A stretch of DNA of 7,818 bases from CAYWBI01 sp964456445. GTDB taxonomy: Bacteria > Calditrichota > Calditrichia > Calditrichales > J004. Shown in pieces: positions 1 to 6,625 of the stretch. How positions within the stretch are numbered: the first letter of the stretch is position 1; each line of letters begins with the position of its first letter. The stretch lies in contig CAYWBI010000175.1 in assembly GCA_964456445.1 (NCBI GenBank), forward strand, positions 1 to 7,818. The letters run 5' to 3'. The position numbers and the translations under genes were made by a program. The notes beneath the pieces are model-generated. The model saw only the letters and a list, made by a program, of their open reading frames with translations. It was not told the origin of the DNA and did not search any database.

Positions 1-556
1 CGGATAAATTTTCCTGCATATCTGGCTGGCCGCTTTTAAATATAAACTCTAATTCAATGATACCATTGGAAATATATACAAATCCATTGACTCTTTCGGC
101 CTGGCAAAAACTCAATATTTCGTCAGGTTTTAATGTTTCTTTATTACCCTGTAAGATAATGCTTTTGCTCAAATGTGTTAGGGCAAGGTTTGACAGCAAC
201 GAATTTATTTTAGATATAAAAATATTGGATTGAATGGGTTTTTCAATATAATCGACGGCCCCAAGTTGAAAAGCCTGTTGACGAAGCTCGGTATCCATGG
301 AAGCGGAAATGACGATAAATGGGATGAATGAGAGTTTTGGGTTTTGTTTTATTTTTGCCAATAATTCCAAACCTGACATTTGTTCCATCATCACATCCGA
401 AATAATCAAGTCGATTTTAGTCCCCGATTGATTTAGAAAATTCAGGGCCTGAAGAGGATTTGTAAAATGATCGACCCCATACTTTTGCTTCTCTAAAATC
501 TGTTTTAGAATTTTTAGTGTGAACGGGTGATCATCAATTACCAAAATATTGTACAT
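1..556 (-). CDS. Response regulator, receiver plus probable DUF4388 domain (3' end outside window)
   Basis: Read on the minus strand from ATG at 554-556, the frame stays open for 185 codons to the left edge, so the C-terminus is missing. Residues 1-120 form a two-component receiver domain: acidic pocket D8-D9 (MYNILVIDDH), phosphoacceptor D54 in IISDVMM, conserved Ser84 in VISAS, and K106-P107 in YIEKP. All switch residues are present, so it should be phosphorylated by a histidine kinase not seen here. After a linker, residues from about 130 (SIILQG...LSFCQAERVNGFVYIS) resemble the start of a DUF4388/PATAN-type domain, often found with receivers in signalling proteins of gliding or predatory bacteria. 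No DNA-binding domain is visible in the part present. It diverges from the PLP enzyme gene across a gap with an inverted repeat. The receiver is certain, the second domain less so. Confidence 0.9.
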   Translation of the reverse strand, partial: MYNILVIDDHPFTLKILKQILEKQKYGVDHFTNPLQALNFLNQSGTKIDLIISDVMMEQMSGLELLAKIKQNPKLSFIPFIVISASMDTELRQQAFQLGAVDYIEKPIQSNIFISKINSLLSNLALTHLSKSIILQGNKETLKPDEILSFCQAERVNGFVYISNGIIELEFIFKSGQPDMQENLS

Positions 557-577
557 AATAATTCTTTTTAGTTTAAT

Positions 578-613
578 TTATAATCATCGTATATTCCCAA
601 CGATTGATTATAA
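578..613. repeat. Inverted repeat with TATAAT on both strands between divergent genes
   Basis: TTATAATCATCG (578-589) faces CGATTGATTATAA (601-613). The arms pair over 12 bases with one bulged T and an 11-base spacer. Each arm carries a TATAAT (579-584 on plus, 612-607 on minus), so the repeat could hold -10 elements of divergent promoters, an operator, or a stem in the response-regulator leader (ATG at 556). No convincing -35 element is paired with either hexamer. The pairing is seen directly; the role is inference. Confidence 0.4.
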
Positions 614-666
614 TATTGTTTGAATATCGAATTTAGACAATAGATTTTAGCACAAAATTGATATTA

Positions 667-672
667 TATAAT
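667..672 (+). promoter_or_regulatory. Possible -10 box of the PLP enzyme gene
   Basis: A perfect TATAAT ends 12 bases before the ATG at 685. If used, transcription would begin only a few bases before the start codon and give an almost leaderless mRNA, which would fit the absence of any Shine-Dalgarno sequence there. No good -35 hexamer is seen (TTAGAC at 633-638 is too far away). The region is AT-rich, so this may be chance. Confidence 0.25.
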
Positions 673-684
673 ACACATAAAATT

Positions 685-1632
685 ATGAATATAAAAACTA
701 TTGAAAAAGCTTCCCTGCTTTTGAGGGACAAGGTACATCATACTCAGGTATTGACAAACAATTTCATAAACCAGCTTGTGGGTGGTAAGGTATATTTTAA
801 ATGTGAGAACTTTCAAAAAACCGGCTCTTTTAAAATACGGGGCGCCTCAAACGCGGTGTTTAACCTGACCGATGAGCAAGTTTGCAGGGGGGTGATTACC
901 CATTCATCCGGCAATCATGGCGCGGCACTGGCCCAGGCGGCAGCCTGGCGGCGATGTAAATGTTATGTGGTGACCCCAACTATGTCACCGGAAATAAAAA
1001 AGAAAGCCCTGAGATATTACGGTGCTGAAATTACTTTTAGTGACGTGACTTTAACGTCGCGTATTGCCGAAACTGAAAAGATAATTGCAAAAACCGGGGC
1101 GGCTTTTATTCATCCTTACGATAATGATAATGTCATTGCCGGAGCTGGTACGGCGGCCCTGGAGTTGATACGTGAGATACCAGACCTGGATTGTATCCTG
1201 GCACCGGTCGGCGGCGGCGGCGGTATGAGCGGCACTGCCATTGTTGCCAAGGAAACCAATCCTTCGATAAAAACGTATGGTGCTGAACCGGAGCTGGCCG
1301 ATGACGCCTGGCGGTCTTTCACAAGCGGTGTCCTGCATGGACAATTGCCTGCAAAAACCATCGCGGATGGATTGCGCACTGCATTAAGCGAACGTACTTT
1401 TGCCTATATCCGGCAATATGTTGATGATATCCTCCGTGTTAGCGATGAACAAATTGTTGCCGCGACGCGCATGGTTTGGGAGCGGATGAAAATAATTATC
1501 GAAACATCTTCTGCAACGCCGTTTGCCGCGGTTCTCGCTAACAAAGAGCTTTTTGCCGGAAAAAAAACGGGAATAATCATTACCGGGGGCAATGTGGATT
1601 TGGATCATTTGCCCTGGGATGCACCGAGTTGA
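685..1632 (+). CDS. PLP-dependent serine racemase / threonine dehydratase-like enzyme
   Basis: A 315-residue fold-type II PLP enzyme, expected in the cytoplasm to racemise serine and/or deaminate serine or threonine to the 2-oxo acid and ammonia. The PLP lysine is K50 in TGSFKIRGA. SSGNHG (74-79) supplies the ring-binding Asn and the serine that acts as second acid/base in serine racemases. The phosphate-binding glycine loop is PVGGGGG (174-180) and the C-terminal PLP contact is TGGNVD (300-305). E201, A205 and D207 (AEPELADD) match the divalent-metal site of mammalian serine racemase. No ACT-like regulatory domain follows, so it differs from biosynthetic IlvA and has the length of serine racemase or catabolic TdcB. 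The ATG at 685 is preferred over a TTG at 658 because family similarity begins just after it. The gene converges on the DUF2062 gene with a 23-base gap. Racemase, dehydratase and hydroxyaspartate lyase activities cannot be separated by sequence. Confidence 0.92.
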   Translation: MNIKTIEKASLLLRDKVHHTQVLTNNFINQLVGGKVYFKCENFQKTGSFKIRGASNAVFNLTDEQVCRGVITHSSGNHGAALAQAAAWRRCKCYVVTPTMSPEIKKKALRYYGAEITFSDVTLTSRIAETEKIIAKTGAAFIHPYDNDNVIAGAGTAALELIREIPDLDCILAPVGGGGGMSGTAIVAKETNPSIKTYGAEPELADDAWRSFTSGVLHGQLPAKTIADGLRTALSERTFAYIRQYVDDILRVSDEQIVAATRMVWERMKIIIETSSATPFAAVLANKELFAGKKTGIIITGGNVDLDHLPWDAPS

Positions 1633-1655
1633 TTTCTCTTACCCGGAACCCGAAA

Positions 1656-2195
1656 TTAATTTGCAACTCCCTTTTTTAGTCGTATTTTTTTAGTGATTGC
1701 CAGACTGACAAAAAATACGACGATGCTAGCTGGAATGGCCATCGCTAATAATCCCGCCATCAAAATAGACAGACCTTCCGTTCCTAAGGAAAGCAGTGTT
1801 TTAAATGCCGGATGGTTTACAAAATTATTGAACAATATCCAGGGAAAAGAACGTCCTAAAAGAATTGTCCCGACTTTGATCCCAAATGCATAGATAGGGA
1901 GAACGGTTAAAGGATTGGATATCATTGTTGCAATCGAGGCGATTAAAAAGTTTATATGTTTTATTGGGCTGACCAATACTGTTACCGCCAGTTGCAAACC
2001 CACGGGAATAAATATGCCGATAAATGTTCCGGTTGCCATACTGATGGCCGTGGTATATGGTGACGTATCGGGGTGGATGATTTTTTCAATAAACGGTTTT
2101 AGCCTGGAGTGCCTGACCTTTTGATACCACCTGCTGGAGGCAATCCGTTTGTATAAATCGTTTAACGGGTCGAAATTGTTTTTTGTTTTGGCCAT
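1656..2195 (-). CDS. DUF2062 small membrane protein
   Basis: A 179-residue protein from ATG at 2193-2195. A basic, soluble N-terminus (1-45) precedes the DUF2062 core: TTAISMATGTFIGIFIPVG (about 48-66), then a second hydrophobic stretch holding the signature MISNPLTVLPIYAFG (about 91-105), and a third membrane segment near 142-168 ending in a basic tail. Three hydrophobic segments suggest an inner-membrane protein. The function of the family is unknown; members sometimes sit beside glycosyltransferase or lipid genes, but nothing here supports such a role. The frame stays open for 92 codons further upstream to an ATG at 2471. I chose 2195 because the shorter form has the usual family length and the upstream residues do not look like a known domain. 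No strong ribosome binding site marks any candidate start. Confidence 0.8.
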   Translation of the reverse strand: MAKTKNNFDPLNDLYKRIASSRWYQKVRHSRLKPFIEKIIHPDTSPYTTAISMATGTFIGIFIPVGLQLAVTVLVSPIKHINFLIASIATMISNPLTVLPIYAFGIKVGTILLGRSFPWILFNNFVNHPAFKTLLSLGTEGLSILMAGLLAMAIPASIVVFFVSLAITKKIRLKKGVAN

Positions 2196-2535
2196 TTCAG
2201 TATGATTCTTCTTGTCGATGAAATATTTGATAACTAAAACTTTGATATTAATGCCATGCATCTGGATACGATATCGGAATACATTCCCAGGTAATAGCCG
2301 CAGACCGATCACTTTGATTCGCTTCATTTTTAACAAACTGCTTGTAAAAAAAGGGGATACTTGCCGAACACATCGTGCGCGTAATGCTCCGATCGGATTT
2401 AAGTTAATAATCGGTTTTAAAAACGTGTTGACTCCTCGCCATTTGATAAATATTAAACCATGGCTTAACATTTAGCTACCACAGATAGGAAACGAGGAAT
2501 ATTGTGATTGTCATAAACACCGTTCTGAGCGTAAT
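2196..2535 (-). other. 340-base gap; open frame continuous with the DUF2062 gene, coding status unclear
   Basis: No independent gene is recognised. On the minus strand the DUF2062 frame runs open from ATG 2471 through an internal ATG at 2327 into 2195, giving up to 92 extra residues that are basic and partly hydrophobic and match no family I know. An opposing plus-strand frame (2212-2475) is also open but reads like noise. A 10-base palindrome, TCCGATCGGA, lies at 2388-2397. No hairpin with a T-run that would terminate the LOG transcript was seen. Confidence 0.45.
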
Positions 2536-3111
2536 TTAGTTATCTAACCATTTTTCAATGTCCGGTGCCTGATAGCCTTGAAACTGGTCCAGAAGCGTAT
2601 CTGGTTGATCACCCTGAATGATGTTTGCAAAGTACGCCGGGTGTAAAAAACCTTCATCGGCCATCTTTTTAAAAAAATCAAAAAGAGGATCGAAGTAGTG
2701 GTTCACATTATAAAAACCCATTGGCTTGTGATGTAACTTGAGCTGTGACCAGGTGAAAATTTCGGCTATTTCATCCAAAGTGCCCATTCCGCCGGGCATG
2801 GCGATAAATCCATCGGCCAGGTTCTCCATCATTGCCTTGCGCGTGTGCATGGAATCGACGATGCTCAGTTTGCTCAAGCTGCTATGTGCCACTTCCTTAT
2901 CGAAAAGATGCCGTGGGATAACACCGTGGGTCTCGCCGCCTAACATTATCAATTCATCGGCAATTTCTCCCATCAGCCCTACTTTGCCCCCACCAAAGAC
3001 CACGCCAATATCCCGCTTAAATAGCTCTGCAGCCAAATCACGGGCCTTCTGCCGGTATATTTTATTAGTTCCACTCGATGAGCCGCAATAGATGGCAATC
3101 TTTTTTATCAT
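2536..3111 (-). CDS. LOG-family nucleotide 5'-monophosphate phosphoribohydrolase
   Basis: A 191-residue Rossmann-like protein of the LOG / TIGR00730 family, often mislabelled lysine decarboxylase. Members hydrolyse cytokinin riboside 5'-monophosphates or other nucleoside monophosphates to free base and ribose 5-phosphate. Visible signatures are IAIYCGSSSG at the N-terminus (6-14), VFGGGKVGLMG (38-48), the Arg-Lys pair in MHTRKAMM (R91, K92), and the diagnostic PGGMGTLDE (106-114), whose Glu114 is the expected catalytic acid. Length is normal for the family. The ATG at 3109-3111 is supported by GGAG eight bases upstream. The gene begins 33 bases after the stop of the radical SAM gene on the same strand, so co-transcription is likely. 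In free-living bacteria the physiological substrate is usually unknown, and cytokinin production should not be assumed. Confidence 0.93.
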   Translation of the reverse strand: MIKKIAIYCGSSSGTNKIYRQKARDLAAELFKRDIGVVFGGGKVGLMGEIADELIMLGGETHGVIPRHLFDKEVAHSSLSKLSIVDSMHTRKAMMENLADGFIAMPGGMGTLDEIAEIFTWSQLKLHHKPMGFYNVNHYFDPLFDFFKKMADEGFLHPAYFANIIQGDQPDTLLDQFQGYQAPDIEKWLDN

Positions 3112-3119
3112 TTGTTACA

Positions 3120-3123
3120 CTCC
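3120..3123 (-). promoter_or_regulatory. Ribosome binding site of the LOG gene
   Basis: GGAG on the minus strand lies eight bases before the ATG at 3111, inside the 33-base gap after the radical SAM stop. It confirms the LOG start and suggests translation from a shared transcript. Confidence 0.6.
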
Positions 3124-3144
3124 ATTGGATCTGTTCACCTGGCG

Positions 3145-4416
3145 TCAAACGCTGATGGGCACTGGATAAATTTTTGTAAAACACTGGCTGAGCATGGCTT
3201 GCTCAAATTCATCATTAGTCACATATACATAACCCAAACTCTGTTCCCACAATGTAGCTTTTTCCATACACAGGTAAAAAAAGACCCGATTGTGCCAGTT
3301 GGAGAAGGCCTTGTACATAACGTTAAATTTTTCAACTTTGACAGCATCGGGATAGGTCATTTTGCCATGCGGATCGGTGACCAGCTCCATTTGGGTGATT
3401 TTAGTTGGAAATCCCAGACCGCGGATTTTTTTTAGAACCGGTTTTATAAAGGTGACCGATCCAAAGGAAATAAACAGAATTTCTTCCGCTGAAAACAAGG
3501 CCTGCAACCGATCTGCAATTTCCGGATAGGCGGTCCTCCAGTTTTCATAATAGATGATGGGATGGAAATGAAAGGCCACTTTAACGCCTTTGTTTGCCAC
3601 CTGACGTGCCGCATGAATGCGTTCATCCAGACCTGCCGTGAAATGCTCTTCGTTGTCGATGATTTCCTGTGGGTTTAGCGACCAACTGCACACCACGTTG
3701 GGCGGGACGTCATGCTCCAGAAAATAGCGGATGTTATTGGATTTTGTCTTGAACTCCAGCATCACGTTCGGGTTTTCCCGTGCAAAGCTGCACAAGGAAT
3801 CCAGGTTGCCGTTTTTGTTGCCCCAGGCCAGGGAATCCGAAGATTGCCCGGTGCCGATGTGGTAGCGGCGTTGTGGATCCAGTTTGATCGCGCTGAGTCT
3901 TTCCGCCAGGTTGTCGTCAAAAACAGTGCTGTGTTTGTAAAAGGTTTGGATGGTGCAATAACTGCATCCAAAGATGCAATTTTCCACCGCATCGATGGTT
4001 TTTAGATTGCAGCAGACGGTTTTTTCCGAGGCTACGGGGCACATGCCAAAGATATTCTTTTCGGTGTGTTCCAGCACGATTTTGCCTTTTTCACGTTTTT
4101 TGGGCCGGATAAGCCCACCCCCGGCGTAGGATTTTGCCTGGGATTTAATCTCCCGCATACGGGTATGGATTTGGGGCAGGATTGTTTTTTTGTTCGCGGT
4201 CTGTTCAGGCGGTATCACCGGCCAAAGATCGGCAAGCGTGGTTTCGCCCCACATCTGCAGATCACGGGCATATTCTGTCAGTTGACGGAATTCCTGAAAG
4301 GTGAAACGGTGCTCGTCGGCCATTCGTGTTAGGAAACCTTGTTCCTTTATCGATAAACCGGAATAGAAGGTCTTCGGAATGAACCCTTTGATTTTATTGG
4401 ATAGGTTTTTCTTCAA
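3145..4416 (-). CDS. Spore photoproduct lyase-family radical SAM protein
   Basis: A 423-residue radical SAM protein. The 4Fe-4S motif is C147-x3-C151-x2-C154 (NCIFGCSYCTIQ). Further family landmarks are YHIGTGQSSDSLAW (185-198), FKTKS (222-226), the SWSLNP strand (244-249), and HFHPIIYYENW (283-293), all of which align by eye with Bacillus spore photoproduct lyase. Family members reverse UV-induced 5-thyminyl-5,6-dihydrothymine. No sporulation genes are nearby, so a related repair or nucleotide-radical role is more likely than spore repair. About 90 extra N-terminal residues precede the usual core (Bacillus protein about 342 residues). Three more cysteines, C125, C135 and C136, stand just before the cluster motif. 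The position matching the Bacillus hydrogen-donor cysteine (ACTSD) appears to be Q191. The start is TTG at 4416: an in-frame stop lies 10 codons further upstream, the first internal ATG (4323) would remove plausible coding sequence, and no clear ribosome binding site is present. Confidence 0.88.
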   Translation of the reverse strand: MKKNLSNKIKGFIPKTFYSGLSIKEQGFLTRMADEHRFTFQEFRQLTEYARDLQMWGETTLADLWPVIPPEQTANKKTILPQIHTRMREIKSQAKSYAGGGLIRPKKREKGKIVLEHTEKNIFGMCPVASEKTVCCNLKTIDAVENCIFGCSYCTIQTFYKHSTVFDDNLAERLSAIKLDPQRRYHIGTGQSSDSLAWGNKNGNLDSLCSFARENPNVMLEFKTKSNNIRYFLEHDVPPNVVCSWSLNPQEIIDNEEHFTAGLDERIHAARQVANKGVKVAFHFHPIIYYENWRTAYPEIADRLQALFSAEEILFISFGSVTFIKPVLKKIRGLGFPTKITQMELVTDPHGKMTYPDAVKVEKFNVMYKAFSNWHNRVFFYLCMEKATLWEQSLGYVYVTNDEFEQAMLSQCFTKIYPVPISV

Positions 4417-4434
4417 GGCTATTATTCGTGTTGT

Positions 4435-4452
4435 GTAATTGTTTTAAATTAC
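4435..4452. repeat. Short inverted repeat in the SPL-endonuclease intergenic region
   Basis: GTAATT (4435-4440) and AATTAC (4447-4452) flank a six-base spacer, 19 bases upstream of the radical SAM start and 74 bases upstream of the endonuclease ATG. A second AT-only repeat, AAATAAA/TTTATTT, lies at 4468-4484. Either could be an operator or promoter element for the divergent genes, but AT-rich DNA produces such repeats by chance. Confidence 0.25.
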
Positions 4453-4513
4453 GCTATATTTGCCATTAAATAAATATTTTATTTTTTTATTTAGATGCGT
4501 TTTTATCAACCTG

Positions 4514-4518
4514 AAAGG
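4514..4518 (+). promoter_or_regulatory. Ribosome binding site deciding the endonuclease start
   Basis: AAAGG seven bases before the ATG at 4526 supports that codon over the in-frame TTG at 4460, whose extra 22 residues are encoded by AT-rich intergenic-looking DNA. Confidence 0.55.
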
Positions 4519-4525
4519 TTCTTTC

Positions 4526-5280
4526 ATGTATGTTGAATTTGTTACAGACGATCATTTCCGGCATTGTGTCAGGTATGTATTGGTAGCCTTTTACAATGTG
4601 GCGGAACTAAAACAATCAATACTTTTGGCCCTGGAAAAAGGTGATATTTTTAAAAGCACTTTGTTTAGTAATGTGGTCGATCCGTTCAAAATGATTTTTG
4701 AAATTGAAAGAATTGGGGTTGAAGAATGGGTGAAAAAAGAAGTACTCCGGCAACTTGACAAGAGCATTGAGCAAAAGATGGGGGAGTTCCATCAAAAATT
4801 TCCTGGCGGGGTAGCAGGCTGGGAAGATTTGGGGATTGGGCAGGCCGTTGATTTAAAAGATGAAGCGGGAAAGGTTTTTATTGAACTGAAAACAAATACA
4901 ATACTTGTAATTCCGATGCCTTAAAAGGTGTAAGGCACAATTTAGAGGAAATTACTCGTCAAAACCATGAAGCCACGGCTTATTGGGCTTATGTGATTTC
5001 TAATTCTGTTGCAAGGTCTGGGCAGGAAGTATGGGTAAAAAAAGACTTTAATAAAATTGATAGTGTAAAAAAAGTATGGGGTGCGGAGGTATATTCACTT
5101 GTGACGGGTGATCCGGGGGCCCTGAAAAAAGTTTTTGATATTTTGCCAACAGTAATATCCGATGTGATGAAAGATTTCGATATCATCGATTTTCCCCGAT
5201 TGCTTAGTGAAATAAGTGAAATTCTAAGTCCACATCTTGACGGCATAAAAGAAGATATTTTTAGAAAGGTTTTAGGTTAG
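4526..5280 (+). pseudogene. Eco47II-family type II restriction endonuclease, frameshifted
   Basis: Two plus-strand frames together encode one endonuclease. The first runs from ATG 4526 to K122 and then ends after ten unrelated codons (stop 4922-4924). The second continues the protein in the next frame to the stop at 5278-5280. Adding one A to the run at 4889-4892 restores IELKNKYNTCNSD and a protein of 251 residues, a normal size for this family. Visible features are the N-terminal VDPFKMIFEI (51-60), FHQKFPGGVAGWEDLG (88-103), and a PD-(D/E)xK nuclease core D109...E120-x-K122. C-terminal parts include AYWAYVIS and VWGAEVYSLVTGDPGA (about 4981-5124). The enzyme would cut unmethylated DNA; Eco47II itself recognises GGNCC, so a similar target is inferred. 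As read, the product is a 132-residue fragment ending at the catalytic lysine and is surely inactive. No stop or deletion is seen elsewhere, so the lesion is recent or a sequencing error. The gene overlaps the convergent methyltransferase by 20 bases. Confidence 0.85.
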
Positions 5281-6529
5281 GGTAAATTTCAGTTTTTACA
5301 TCCTTAATGTTTTTATAGACATCATTCAGAAAACGGATAAGGCTGAAACCAATCTCCTTTGCCAAGTTAACGGGAACCGAATTACCGATTTGTTTATACT
5401 GTTGATTAACGGAACCGGCAAATTTCCATGAATCGGGAAAAGTTTGGATACGGGCATACTCACGAACGGTGAAGGGCCTTGTTTCTTCCGGGTGGCACCG
5501 TTCTGTTTGTTTTTGGGCCGGGCTGCACGTCAGGGTCAGGCAAGGTTCGTTCCAACTGATCCTTCTTGCCATCCCAGTTTTACCTCCCCCTAGATAATAG
5601 CTTTTCAGCATATATTCTTTTTGAATATCTTGGGGCAGGTTCCTCCAATATCCACCGGGCGGGACCATGTCTATGATTTCTTTCTTCCGCCCTTTATATT
5701 TTGCCCCTTCCGAGGGCGGGACATTGGTAGGGAAAAGGTCGCCTTTGTGCAATGCATCTCTTAAGGTATATATTTTTTTATAAGGTTTGGGATATTCAAA
5801 ATCACTGTTAACATCCTTACGAACGCCAACAATAATTAACCTTTCCCTTTTTTGTGGCACATTATAGAAAATGGCCTTCAATATTTTAGGTGGCAATACA
5901 CGGTACCCAAGTTCATCAAGGACTGAGAGCATGCCTTTTAATGTACGTCCATTGTCATGACTTTGCAGGCCGCGGACATTTTCACCAATACAGATAAGTG
6001 GCTGGGTTTCCTTGACGACGCGTGCAAATTCATAAAATAATGTACCTCGCGCATCCTTAAACCCAAGTTTATTTCCTGCGTAGCTAAAAGCCTGGCAGGG
6101 AAACCCTCCCGTAACAATATCCACTTCACCGCGGTATTCCTTCAAGGACAAGTTTCTAATGTCATCTTCTATTACATTCCAATCAGGCCGGTTAAACCTT
6201 AGTGTTTCAGCTGCCCAATGGTCAAGTTCATTGAGCGCTTTACAATGAATGCCGGCCTGCTCCAATCCGAGGGCAAGTCCACCACAACCGGCGAATAATT
6301 CTATAACATGATAGGTGTGGTCCGGTTCAGCTTTATTATCTTGATTTGCACCATTAAACAAAAAGCCAAGTTCTTCAAATATAGATAATTGATCCTTGTG
6401 GTACACGCGATAGTTGCTCATTGGTTCTCTAACGGCCTTTAATTTACCATTATTGTCCCAACGGCGTACGGTCTCTTTACTTTTTCCCAATAAATCCGCA
6501 ACTTCCGACAATGTGTAGTATTCTTTCAT
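5261..6529 (-). CDS. C5-cytosine DNA methyltransferase with N-terminal helix-turn-helix
   Basis: A 422-residue type II modification enzyme that transfers methyl from SAM to cytosine C5. Residues 2-49 are a MerR/excisionase-like HTH (YTLSEVADLLGKSKETVRRW). Then come the ordered C5-MTase motifs: I FAGCGGLALG (79-88), IV with catalytic C145 in GGFPCQ, VI GENVRGL (182-188), VIII QKRER (226-230), IX TVREYARIQTFPDSW (354-368), and X QIGNSVPVNLA (380-390). The target-recognition region (about 240-345) contains PPGGYW, YYLGGGKTGMARR and SPAQKQTERCHPEE, which recall GGNCC enzymes such as M.Sau96I. Recognition of GGNCC is inferred, not shown. Start: an ATG at 6550 would add seven residues, but the TATAAT just before it overlaps that codon, so the ATG at 6529 is preferred. 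Neither has a clear ribosome binding site. The HTH probably lets the enzyme regulate its own promoter, as in M.SsoII or M.EcoRII. No separate controller gene is present. Confidence 0.95.
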   Translation of the reverse strand: MKEYYTLSEVADLLGKSKETVRRWDNNGKLKAVREPMSNYRVYHKDQLSIFEELGFLFNGANQDNKAEPDHTYHVIELFAGCGGLALGLEQAGIHCKALNELDHWAAETLRFNRPDWNVIEDDIRNLSLKEYRGEVDIVTGGFPCQAFSYAGNKLGFKDARGTLFYEFARVVKETQPLICIGENVRGLQSHDNGRTLKGMLSVLDELGYRVLPPKILKAIFYNVPQKRERLIIVGVRKDVNSDFEYPKPYKKIYTLRDALHKGDLFPTNVPPSEGAKYKGRKKEIIDMVPPGGYWRNLPQDIQKEYMLKSYYLGGGKTGMARRISWNEPCLTLTCSPAQKQTERCHPEETRPFTVREYARIQTFPDSWKFAGSVNQQYKQIGNSVPVNLAKEIGFSLIRFLNDVYKNIKDVKTEIYPNLKPF

Positions 6530-6548
6530 AGTAACCAAGTTTATTAAC

Positions 6549-6566
6549 ATTATACATGGTTATAAT
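6549..6566. promoter_or_regulatory. Inverted repeat over divergent -10 boxes of methyltransferase and vsr
   Basis: ATTATACATGGTTATAAT has perfect six-base arms around a six-base spacer. Read on the minus strand it gives TATAAT (6554-6549) ahead of the methyltransferase; on the plus strand TATAAT (6561-6566) lies 59 bases before vsr. Both could be -10 hexamers, although neither has a good -35. Its position and symmetry make it a candidate operator for the methyltransferase's N-terminal HTH. The symmetry is observed; the binding is inference. Confidence 0.4.
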
Positions 6567-6610
6567 CTAAGGTGCGAAAACTAATTGTACAATTTTTTTG
6601 TCTTTGGTAA

Positions 6611-6615
6611 GGGAG
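6611..6615 (+). promoter_or_regulatory. Ribosome binding site of vsr
   Basis: GGGAG, within AAGGGAG, lies ten bases before the ATG at 6626 and supports this start. Confidence 0.6.
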
Positions 6616-6625
6616 AAAAAGAATA

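Noticed and set aside
658..684. TTG start nine codons upstream of the racemase-like gene
   Set aside because: The added residues are encoded by AT-rich DNA that includes a perfect TATAAT, and family similarity starts after the ATG at 685.
3112..3435. 107-codon plus-strand open frame
   Set aside because: It is antisense to the conserved C-terminus of the radical SAM protein and has no recognisable product.
4460..4525. Upstream TTG start for the endonuclease
   Set aside because: The extra 22 residues are encoded by AT-rich intergenic-looking DNA and no ribosome binding site precedes it, whereas ATG 4526 has AAAGG at good spacing.
4883..4895. Programmed -1 ribosomal frameshift joining the two endonuclease frames
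   Set aside because: The site reads CTG AAA AC with only four A residues and is not an X-XXY-YYZ heptamer; slippage from AAA to GAA would be poor, and the run is too short for transcriptional slippage. A mutation or sequencing indel is simpler.
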